This document shows, piece by piece, positions 31,822 to 38,282 of a stretch of 38,282 bases of DNA. A model generated the notes under the pieces. The model ran no database searches, was not told the DNA's origin, and was given only the letters and a program-made list of their open reading frames with translations. This stretch comes from B18-G4 sp003648575. Its GTDB lineage: Bacteria; Bacteroidota; Bacteroidia; Bacteroidales; B18-G4. The translations under genes and the position numbers were made by a program. How positions within the stretch are numbered: the first letter of the stretch is position 1; each line of letters begins with the position of its first letter. Where the stretch lies: contig JAOZTN010000020.1 of assembly GCA_029942245.1 (NCBI GenBank), forward strand, positions 1-38,282, written 5' to 3'.

Positions 31822-32808
31822 TTAGAAGAGGGAGAAGCGGACGTAGCGTTTGGGGTTCACCCTCAGGTCTTCGAGAAGAAGATGAAGCTGTTCTGCTGAC
31901 GTTTGTAGATCATTATACAGATCATCATCATTCACCAGCATCCCAATGCTACCTTCTCCATTGTCGATCTTCTCAACGATATCGGCTACATCGCCAACTA
32001 CGCGATTGATGTTAGCAAAGGTCTGTGGGATCTCGGCCTTGGCCAGAGAGTCGGAGAGGACTGAGAAATTGGCCAGGATATTGTCAATATTCTCTTCGTT
32101 TTCACTGATTGTTGTCGTAATGGATTCGAGATTTGCCATGATCTCCCCAAATCTGATCTTCTCAGCTGCTATCATCTGGTCGAGGTTGTAGGAGGCATTT
32201 TCGAGGTTCTCGAAAGTTGCCTGTACGCTGGCCAGGCTACTGGTAAGGTTTTCTCTGGCTTGTTCATTAAAGATCTGCTTGATCACGGTCACAACGGAGT
32301 CGATAGAGACGATCAACTCTTCCGCTTTGGCTTTTAAAGGCTGGATCTGCTGGTTTACTGCCTCCTTGAGGCTGGCTTCCACCCGGGTAAGCAGGGTATC
32401 ATTATTCACAGTCAGGATTGAGTCCGTGCCCAGTTTCAGGTCTATGGCTTTGGATCCCATGAGGTCAGAGCTGTAAATAAGCGCTACCGAATTTTTTGGT
32501 ATGGGAAGAGCCGTTTCTATAGTAATCTCGACGATGATATTACCTGAAAATTCCGGATCGAAATAAATATCGGTTACCTGTCCTACTTTGAGTCCGTTGA
32601 TGGAAACAGGATTGGCCTTTGAAAGGCCACTGACCCGCTCATACACAGCATACAATACCCTTTGCTCCTTAAATAGGTTAAAGCCTTTTAAAAAGCTAAA
32701 ACCCCAAATAAATAAGGCCAGTGCTACGATGAACACAAGTCCGATGCCGATCTCTCTTTTATACCTCAAACCAAATAGGTTTATAACAAAGTTAACATAT
32801 TTTACCAC
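31822..32808 (-). CDS. MlaD/MCE-domain phospholipid transport protein
   Basis: A 328-residue protein with one N-terminal transmembrane segment (EIGIGLVFIVALALFIWGF), one MCE domain (YAVYERVSGLSKANPVSING, then KVGQVTDIYF) and a long coiled-coil region of about 170 residues. The C-terminus NPKRYVRFSLF is typical of Bacteroidota MlaD proteins. MCE proteins bind phospholipids and bridge inner and outer membranes as part of Mla-like lipid transport. The start is a GTG at 32808. The ABC partners (MlaE/MlaF) are not in this window, and the cell-wall amidase lies 42 bases upstream on the same strand, so they are probably co-transcribed. Confidence 0.88.
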   Translation of the reverse strand: MVKYVNFVINLFGLRYKREIGIGLVFIVALALFIWGFSFLKGFNLFKEQRVLYAVYERVSGLSKANPVSINGLKVGQVTDIYFDPEFSGNIIVEITIETALPIPKNSVALIYSSDLMGSKAIDLKLGTDSILTVNNDTLLTRVEASLKEAVNQQIQPLKAKAEELIVSIDSVVTVIKQIFNEQARENLTSSLASVQATFENLENASYNLDQMIAAEKIRFGEIMANLESITTTISENEENIDNILANFSVLSDSLAKAEIPQTFANINRVVGDVADIVEKIDNGEGSIGMLVNDDDLYNDLQTSAEQLHLLLEDLRVNPKRYVRFSLF

Positions 32809-32850
32809 AAAATATTCTTTGAGGCTTCATAAAATATGTGAAATCGCTAT

Positions 32851-33930
32851 CTATTGCCCTGTCAGCTCCCTGGCCTCATCTACATCGATGCGTTCCTCGT
32901 TTTCGAAAGCAACAATGAAGGCATCGCTATACTTTTTAAGGCCCCGGATCTTGTTTTGCAGCTTGATAGCTTCAGAAAAGGAAGTGAGATTACCTGAAGT
33001 ATACTTATACGTGCCATTATGCCGGTATACCCTCACATCATCTATTTCTTTGAATTTATTGAGAGATTTTTCTTTTGATGAAGAGGCAAATTGCACCCTG
33101 AAAACAATTTCATCCTTCACAATGGGTTGCTGATCGATAGCCATTGTTGCCCTGTTTCCCGGGTCTTCGATCATTAACTTGTATTCTTTAAATGCCCGAT
33201 AGATGGCTGAGGCGATATAGGATTGCCCATCATCCGAGCGCAGATACTTTTCATCATTGGCGTTGGAGAGAAAGCCGGTTTCCACCAGGATACCCGGCAT
33301 GGCGGTTTTGTAGAGCACCCAGAACCCGGCCTGCCAAACCCCGCGATCCTTCAGCCCGGCCCTTTCTCTGAACTGGTCCTGTACCGTGGATGCCAGGATA
33401 AGGCTGCTTTCCAGATGGGCATTCTGGAAGAGGGTGAGGGTGATGTAATCTTCATCCCTGCTGGGATCAAAACCATCATACATGTCAGAATAGTCTTCCT
33501 CCTTCAGGATGGCAGCATTTTCCAGTTTTGCCACCTCAAGATTGGCCTGGCTCTTATGTAACCCCATCACATAAGTTTCAGTGCCATAGGGCTTTGAAGA
33601 ATTATTTGCATTGCAGTGTATAGAGATAAAAAGATCAGCTTCATTATCATTGGCGATCCGGGCCCGGTTATGTAATTCGACGAAAACATCCGTTTTGCGG
33701 GTATATATCACTTCCACATCCGGCAGGTTCTTCTGGATATAATTACCTGTTTTCAGCGCAATGGAAAGGGCGATGTCTTTTTCCTTAGAATATTTGCCAA
33801 CAGCACCCGGATCTTTTCCGCCGTGGCCGGCATCGATCACTACCTTGCGTACCTTTTGCTGTGATACGCCTTCCATAGGGAAAAAGAGGGTGAGGCAGAT
33901 TATACCAAAAATTGCAAGGATACGTTTCAC
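32851..33930 (-). CDS. N-acetylmuramoyl-L-alanine amidase (AmiC-like)
   Basis: A 359-residue exported enzyme. It starts with GTG at 33930 and has a signal peptide (MKRILAIFGIICLTLFFPM). The amidase_3 domain shows the zinc ligands in VVIDAGHGGKDPGA, the Glu in LEVAKLENAAIL and SIHCNANNSSKPYGTE, and the catalytic end ILVETGFLSNANDEKY. It cuts the amide bond between muramic acid and the stem peptide, releasing septal or recycled wall. The C-terminal 95 or so residues (FRVQFASSSKEKSLNKFKEI) look like a SPOR-type or SH3-like tail binding denuded glycan. It has the best promoter in the window at 34016-34046 and is divergent from lptD. Confidence 0.92.
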   Translation of the reverse strand: MKRILAIFGIICLTLFFPMEGVSQQKVRKVVIDAGHGGKDPGAVGKYSKEKDIALSIALKTGNYIQKNLPDVEVIYTRKTDVFVELHNRARIANDNEADLFISIHCNANNSSKPYGTETYVMGLHKSQANLEVAKLENAAILKEEDYSDMYDGFDPSRDEDYITLTLFQNAHLESSLILASTVQDQFRERAGLKDRGVWQAGFWVLYKTAMPGILVETGFLSNANDEKYLRSDDGQSYIASAIYRAFKEYKLMIEDPGNRATMAIDQQPIVKDEIVFRVQFASSSKEKSLNKFKEIDDVRVYRHNGTYKYTSGNLTSFSEAIKLQNKIRGLKKYSDAFIVAFENEERIDVDEARELTGQ

Positions 33931-34015
33931 CTAAGGAATAATTTAGTTAGTTTTACATTATAAAACCGGCAGTAAACAAGCTGTCCGGGAATTTATACTG
34001 ACTTAGCTGATAATA

Positions 34016-34046
34016 CAAAAATAGTACTTAATTCATCGTCAACAAA
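34016..34046 (-). promoter_or_regulatory. Bacteroidota-type promoter for the amidase gene
   Basis: On the minus strand TTTG (34046-34043), a 19-base spacer and TATTTTTG (34023-34016) match the Bacteroidota -33/-7 consensus TTTG-N19-TAnnTTTG. Transcription would start near 34009 and give about an 80-base leader before the GTG at 33930. It is the clearest promoter I see, and it lies within the 122-base spacer shared with divergent lptD. Confidence 0.6.
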
Positions 34047-34052
34047 CTTGAT

Positions 34053-36794
34053 TTGTTCACCAATTTATTAACAGTTTACCGGCTGATATATTGCCTCCTG
34101 ACCACGGGCTTGCTTCTGTATGCCGGTATAACTACAGCGCAACAGGAAAAAGCATTGCATATTCCTGATAGCCTAAACGGTGAACAACTTAGTACCCTCC
34201 CTGATACTCTTTTGATCAAAGCGGATACCCTCTTTACTGCTGATTCGCTGATAAACATCGACAGTTTGCCGGCTTATGAGCGGCCTACCGGGATTTCCCC
34301 GAATGCACTTCAATACCGTGTCGATTTTAAATCGGAAGACTCCCTGTACTTCGATATGCAAAACCAAAGGGTGTATATGTACCAGGAGGCTAACCTCAGC
34401 TATGATGACATTAATCTGAAGGCCAACTATGTTGAGATGGACTTCAACAAAACGGAGGTGTATGCTTCCGGACTGGAAGATTCTACCGGTAAATTCAGGG
34501 GGCAGCCCATATTTCTGCAGGGCGAGTCTGAATTCCGCTCTGAAACCATGCGCTATAATTATGATAGTAAGAAGGGCTTGATAAAAAATGTGGTGACCCA
34601 GGACGGACAGGGTACTATACGTGGCAAGGTGATCAAAAAGATGCCCAACAACGAGGCTAATATCAAGGGAGGCTCTTATTCGACCTGCCCGAGCTGTGAG
34701 AACAGGGATTACGAATTCAGGTATTTTAAGTCGAAGGTCATCCCCAATAAAAGAATTGTTACGGGGCCTGCTTTCCTGGTGATAGAGGATGTGCCTACCC
34801 CGCTTTTTCTGCCATTCGGATTCTTCCCGATCAACAAGACTAAGCACTCGGGTATCATATTGCCAACCTGGGGTGAGTCGGCCAACAGGGGATTTTATTT
34901 TGAGAGCGGGGGTTATTATTTCGCAATCAACGACTATCTCGACTTTAAACTGGTGGGCGATATTTATACCCATGGAAGCTGGGCGGTAAAGCCTTCCACG
35001 AGGTACAGGAAACGCTATAAATACACCGGGTCTTTAAACTTTTTATATGCGATAAACATCACCGGTGAAGAAGGGACACCTGATTATCGTCGCGATAGGG
35101 ATTATCAGATACGCTGGCGCCATGTCCAGGACAAGAAGGCACGACCAAACAGTAACTTCACTGCGAATGTGAACATCCGAAGCAGCAAATCGAATTATTA
35201 TAACCCCACTACAGCACAGGACTACCTCTCAAATACTTTTCAGTCGAGTATAGCCTACCAGACAAGCTTTGCGGGGAAGTATTTTCTGACCCTGAATGCC
35301 AATCACAGTCAGAATACGAAGACAAATCTTATGACACTTACATTGCCGGAAGTATCTTTTAACGTGAACAGGTTTTATCCCCTGCGGAAGAAACAGCGTT
35401 CAGGCAAAATGAAATGGTGGGAAGATATCAGCGTCAACTATACAGCCAACATGAAGAATACGGTGACCATCGCAGACAGTCTGCTGTTTGAACCGGAGAC
35501 CTGGGATAAGGTGCAGAACGGTATCAAACATAGCATCCCTATCAGCAGTTCTATTAAGCTTCTCAAGCATTTTACCTGGACCAACTCCATCAGTATGAAT
35601 GACAGGATGTACTTCAAGACGATCAGGAAGGACTGGGTAGATACCTTATTTACAGGAAATGATACTGTGCCAGGTTATGTAAAACAGGATACCATCAGTG
35701 GCTTTAGCAATGCCTTTGATGGAAGCTTTTCATCTTCCATTTCAACCAAGATCTATGGGATGTTTCAGTTTGGGAAGAAGTTTCCTATACAGGCCATCCG
35801 TCATGTAATGACCCCAAGGGTGTCGTTCACTTATACCCCCGACTGGGGCGATCCGAAATGGGGTTATTATAAGTCATATTACGATCCTAGCCTGGATGAA
35901 GATGTGGAATATTCTATATATGAAGGTTCTATATACGGAGGACCGCCGGGTACCAACTCAGGCCGGGTTAACTTTTCGCTGAGCAACAACCTTGAGATGA
36001 AGGTCCGGTCGAGGAAAGACACGGTCACCGGCTTTAAAAAGGTCAAGCTCATCGAAGATTTTACAGTGTCGACGTCATATGACATGGCCAAAGATTCCCT
36101 GAACTGGTCGAAGCTTAAACTAAGTGGACGGACCACCCTCTTCAAGGGTTTCGACATCAGGTATTCCAGCAGCTTTGATCCCTATATCCTGGATTCGGCA
36201 GGTTCACGTAACCTGGCCCAGACCGAGTGGAAGGTAAACAAGCGCTTGCTGCGCCTTGTGAATACGAACTGGGAATTCGCTGCCAACCTTCGACTGAATC
36301 CCGAATTCTTCAAAAAGAAAGGCGAGGGCGGAGAGCCGAAAAAAAGCAGGAAAGATGAACTGAATGATTTCATCGATGAATTGGACAGGTATGATGAGTC
36401 GGAGAGTATTTATAACAATTACGATGATTATATCGACTGGGATATCAAGTGGAACCTTAACATTACCTATAACCTCAGGTACACCGTAATTCCCAGGTAC
36501 ATTAACCAGGTGAAAGTAGAAAAAACGGAAAGCATAATACAGACGTTGGGTGTGAGCGGAGATTTTAATGTGACTCCAAAATGGAAAATCGGCTTTCGTA
36601 CCGGCTGGGATTTTGAGGCTGCGGACCTTTCGTACACTTCCATCAACATCTACCGCGACCTGCATTGCTTCGAGATGCGTTTCAACTGGATACCAATCGG
36701 TGGCCGCCAATCATGGAACTTTGCCCTCAATGTCAAGGCCGATATGCTCAAAGACCTCAAATTACAACGGAAGCGTGATTTCAGGGATTTTTAA
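34053..36794 (+). CDS. lptD: LPS-assembly protein LptD (Bacteroidota type)
   Basis: A 913-residue outer-membrane protein that inserts LPS into the outer leaflet. It starts with TTG at 34053, the only start that yields a signal peptide (LLTVYRLIYCLLTTGLLL, ending near TTAQQ). Residues about 70-220 form an OstA/LptA-like beta-jellyroll (YFDMQNQRVYMYQEANLSYD, VYASGLEDSTGKFRGQPIF), and the remaining two-thirds is a large barrel rich in alternating aromatic residues. A cysteine pair in STCPSCENRD may form a disulfide as in other LptD proteins. The length is typical for Bacteroidota. The gene stands alone between the amidase promoter and a heptamer block. Confidence 0.92.
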   Translation: MFTNLLTVYRLIYCLLTTGLLLYAGITTAQQEKALHIPDSLNGEQLSTLPDTLLIKADTLFTADSLINIDSLPAYERPTGISPNALQYRVDFKSEDSLYFDMQNQRVYMYQEANLSYDDINLKANYVEMDFNKTEVYASGLEDSTGKFRGQPIFLQGESEFRSETMRYNYDSKKGLIKNVVTQDGQGTIRGKVIKKMPNNEANIKGGSYSTCPSCENRDYEFRYFKSKVIPNKRIVTGPAFLVIEDVPTPLFLPFGFFPINKTKHSGIILPTWGESANRGFYFESGGYYFAINDYLDFKLVGDIYTHGSWAVKPSTRYRKRYKYTGSLNFLYAINITGEEGTPDYRRDRDYQIRWRHVQDKKARPNSNFTANVNIRSSKSNYYNPTTAQDYLSNTFQSSIAYQTSFAGKYFLTLNANHSQNTKTNLMTLTLPEVSFNVNRFYPLRKKQRSGKMKWWEDISVNYTANMKNTVTIADSLLFEPETWDKVQNGIKHSIPISSSIKLLKHFTWTNSISMNDRMYFKTIRKDWVDTLFTGNDTVPGYVKQDTISGFSNAFDGSFSSSISTKIYGMFQFGKKFPIQAIRHVMTPRVSFTYTPDWGDPKWGYYKSYYDPSLDEDVEYSIYEGSIYGGPPGTNSGRVNFSLSNNLEMKVRSRKDTVTGFKKVKLIEDFTVSTSYDMAKDSLNWSKLKLSGRTTLFKGFDIRYSSSFDPYILDSAGSRNLAQTEWKVNKRLLRLVNTNWEFAANLRLNPEFFKKKGEGGEPKKSRKDELNDFIDELDRYDESESIYNNYDDYIDWDIKWNLNITYNLRYTVIPRYINQVKVEKTESIIQTLGVSGDFNVTPKWKIGFRTGWDFEAADLSYTSINIYRDLHCFEMRFNWIPIGGRQSWNFALNVKADMLKDLKLQRKRDFRDF

Positions 36795-36821
36795 AATAGG
36801 CGTCAGGCGTCCACTGTCAAC
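36795..36821. repeat. Heptamer block filling the lptD/OCD convergent spacer
   Basis: Between the TAA of lptD and the TAA of the ornithine cyclodeaminase-like gene, the 27 bases divide into aataggc, gtcaggc, gtccact, gtcaac. As at 31646, the repeat forms the entire spacer between two convergent genes. Confidence 0.55.
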
Positions 36822-37799
36822 TTATATCTTCACCTCAGTACCTATACCAGCAGCAACTGCCTTATCAAATACCAGCTTCGCAGTAGCAGCATCCTGTACT
36901 GCCAGCCCGTTGGACTTGAAGATGGTAATCTCATCATCTGCAATGCGACCCTTCATTTTTCCGTTAACCACTTCGCCTATCTCAGCATAAAAGTGTGACT
37001 CTTCGATCTCTCCTGCTTCCAGGGGGATCATAATGTCACCGGCCTCGTTGAAGCAGGCCTCCTTTGAATCACCAATGAATTTTGATCTTTTAATGATCTC
37101 TGTATCCAACTCACGCGCATTTGGTGTATGGCTGCCAATGCCATTGATGTGTGTGCCTGCTTTTACCTTCGACCCATCGAAAATGGGGGTTGGTGAGGAT
37201 GTTGCTGTACAAAGGATATCCGCTTGTAAGAGCTCCTCAGGATCAGTGGCAACCACGACTTCAATGCCCAGCTTGTCGTGCATCAATTCTGCGAATTTTT
37301 TGGAAGCTTTTGTATTTATATCATAGGCCCATGCTTTGCTGATGTTGCGAACCTCACATACAGCCCATAGCTGCATCTGAGCCTGCACGCCGGTACCATA
37401 GATTCCTGCTGTCATGCCCTGTTCATCGCGGGCCAGGTACTTTGTGGCTACACCGCTGGCGGCACCCGTACGCATAGCTGTAAGAAAGCCACCATCCATG
37501 ATGCAGGTCACATCACCGGTTTCAGGATCCTGTAAAAGCACCTTCCCAATGGTTGTAGGCAAATTGGCCTTCACCGGGTTGTCTTTATAAACAGTAACAA
37601 CCTTGCAGGCCAGGGCTTTCATCTCTTTGAGGTAGGCCGGCATATAGAGTGATAGCCCTCCCGGGGGTTTAATATTCGAACGCATTGGCATATCGGCAGT
37701 GCCGTTGGCCAGCTCGGCAAAAGCGGCTTCCACCATTTCAATGCAGTCTTTCATATTGAGGACTTCAGAAACTTCTTCTCTATTCAGGATTAATGTCAT
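36822..37799 (-). CDS. Ornithine cyclodeaminase/mu-crystallin family enzyme
   Basis: A 325-residue NAD(P)-dependent enzyme of the OCD/mu-crystallin family. Marks are LTLILNREEVSEVLNM, ADMPMRSNIKPPGGLSLYMP, ACKVVTVYKDNPVKANLPTT, the dinucleotide-binding GIYGTGVQAQMQL and GTHINGIGSHTPNAREL. The family includes ornithine cyclodeaminase, archaeal alanine dehydrogenase and ketimine reductase; sequence alone does not decide which. It is divergent from ridA, which destroys reactive enamine intermediates, so the pair may share a nitrogen-metabolism role. The start ATG at 37799 leaves an 82-base spacer to ridA. Confidence 0.88.
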   Translation of the reverse strand: MTLILNREEVSEVLNMKDCIEMVEAAFAELANGTADMPMRSNIKPPGGLSLYMPAYLKEMKALACKVVTVYKDNPVKANLPTTIGKVLLQDPETGDVTCIMDGGFLTAMRTGAASGVATKYLARDEQGMTAGIYGTGVQAQMQLWAVCEVRNISKAWAYDINTKASKKFAELMHDKLGIEVVVATDPEELLQADILCTATSSPTPIFDGSKVKAGTHINGIGSHTPNARELDTEIIKRSKFIGDSKEACFNEAGDIMIPLEAGEIEESHFYAEIGEVVNGKMKGRIADDEITIFKSNGLAVQDAATAKLVFDKAVAAGIGTEVKI

Positions 37800-37844
37800 G
37801 ATCTTGGGGGTTTTGGTTAGACGTATAAATGTAATAAAAAACCG

Positions 37845-37852
37845 TAAATTTG
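37845..37852 (+). promoter_or_regulatory. Candidate -7 promoter element TAAATTTG for ridA
   Basis: TAAATTTG fits TAnnTTTG and ends 29 bases before the ridA ATG. The nearest upstream TTTG (37812) is 29 bases away, too far for a normal -33 spacing, so support is partial. Confidence 0.35.
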
Positions 37853-37881
37853 CTTCTTTCCATCAATATGAATTTATTGCC

Positions 37882-38262
37882 ATGAAAAAACCAGTTAATA
37901 TTTCCGATGCCCCTAAGCCTATTGCTCCATACAGTCAGGCCATTCTGACGGGAAATACCTTATATGTTTCCGGACAGATAGCCATCGATCCCTATACCGG
38001 GAAACTGGTAGATGGTGGTGCCTCAGCACAAACTAAAAGAGTGATGGAGAACATCAGGGCCATATTGAAGGAAGAAGGCATGGATTTCAGCCATATTGTA
38101 AAGTGCTCCATCTTCATGTCAGATATGAGTATTTACAAAGATGTGAATGAAGTCTATGGTACTTATTTTGACACTGATCCACCGGCGCGGGAAGCTATGG
38201 CCGTTAAAGGGCTGCCCATGAATGTGGATGTGGAAATATCATGTATTGCGAGTAACCAGTAA
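37882..38262 (+). CDS. ridA: RidA family reactive-intermediate deaminase
   Basis: A 126-residue protein of the RidA/YjgF family, which hydrolyses reactive enamine/imine intermediates made by PLP enzymes. Diagnostic parts are ISDAPKPIAPYSQAI, YVSGQIAIDPYTGKL, AQTKRVMENIRAILKEEG and PPAREAMAVKGLPMNVDVEI, where the arginine is the catalytic residue. I start at ATG 37882 because the longer frame extends into the divergent neighbour. The C-terminus is unusual: after VDVEISCIA the last codons (SNQ) and the stop lie inside a 7-base tandem repeat. Confidence 0.93.
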   Translation: MKKPVNISDAPKPIAPYSQAILTGNTLYVSGQIAIDPYTGKLVDGGASAQTKRVMENIRAILKEEGMDFSHIVKCSIFMSDMSIYKDVNEVYGTYFDTDPPAREAMAVKGLPMNVDVEISCIASNQ

Positions 38263-38282
38263 GCAGTAAGCAGTAAGCAGTA
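38251..38282. repeat. Heptamer tandem block overlapping the ridA stop
   Basis: The units agtaacc, agtaagc, agtaagc, agtaagc and agta run from 38251 to the window end and continue beyond it. The ridA stop codon TAA (38260-38262) lies in the second unit, so the repeat encodes the last three residues of RidA. Confidence 0.8.

Noticed and set aside
34173..34973. Long 266-residue minus-strand frame inside lptD
   Set aside because: Antisense shadow of a well-supported gene; composition is not protein-like.
1..38282. tRNA, rRNA, CRISPR arrays, insertion sequences, integrases or phage genes
   Set aside because: I looked and found no cloverleaf, direct-repeat/spacer array, transposase or integrase; the heptamer blocks have no spacers and are not CRISPR.

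Overview
This is a stretch of a draft genome, with a 100-base run of N at 31705-31804, from a Gram-negative member of the Bacteroidota. The lineage call rests on several independent signs. LptD and the single-gene MlaD protein have the Bacteroidota form, and two DUF5777-type outer-membrane barrels are present. A decayed tail resembling a type IX secretion sorting signal is visible. Promoters fit the TTTG-N19-TAnnTTTG pattern, and strong Shine-Dalgarno sites are generally absent. The many respiratory c-type cytochromes suggest an environmental, anaerobic or facultative organism, perhaps near Marinilabiliales/Bacteroidales; that placement is inference.

Layout. 1-5870 (minus strand) holds a ZIP metal transporter, a small unknown protein, an overlapping trio (TPR protein, TPR/beta-barrel protein, urea-transporter/M23-peptidase fusion) and a DUF302 protein. 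5880-8585 (minus) is a compact cassette of a PqqD-like protein, an ATP-grasp ligase and a LysA-fold PLP decarboxylase, which looks like a small peptide- or amino-acid-modifying pathway of unknown product. 8843-12217 (plus) carries two cytochrome c lipoproteins, an OB-fold protein, a YceI protein and a DUF5777 barrel. 12214-22032 (minus) is the respiratory core. It contains System II cytochrome c maturation (ResB and CcsA), a membrane-anchored unknown, an NrfD-type quinol subunit, a TAT-exported Fe-S protein, a cytochrome b, a seven-heme and a one-heme cytochrome c, a second DUF5777 barrel with its own heme lipoprotein, and a six-heme lipoprotein. A Crp/Fnr regulator follows at 22301-22996, and an FNR-like palindrome lies between it and the six-heme gene. 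Together the cytochrome genes encode 19 CXXCH/CX4CH heme-binding motifs. My best reading is a menaquinol-oxidising inner-membrane complex feeding periplasmic and outer-membrane cytochromes. No terminal reductase is visible, so the electron acceptor is unknown.

23062-24256 holds a frameshifted remnant and two small genes. 24354-31645 (plus) is mostly housekeeping: a thioredoxin-like protein, panC, panD, a flippase-like membrane protein, rfaE2-type adenylyltransferase, radA, exonuclease III and a ClC channel. 31822-33930 (minus) carries an MCE/MlaD protein and a cell-wall amidase, with LptD divergent from them, so this is an envelope-biogenesis neighbourhood. The window ends with an ornithine cyclodeaminase-like enzyme and a RidA protein.

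A cross-cutting feature is a set of degenerate 7-base tandem repeats placed directly after stop codons at six places (7256, 10215, 10703, 31646, 36795, 38251). One of them supplies the last codons and stop of ridA, and another contains the assembly gap.
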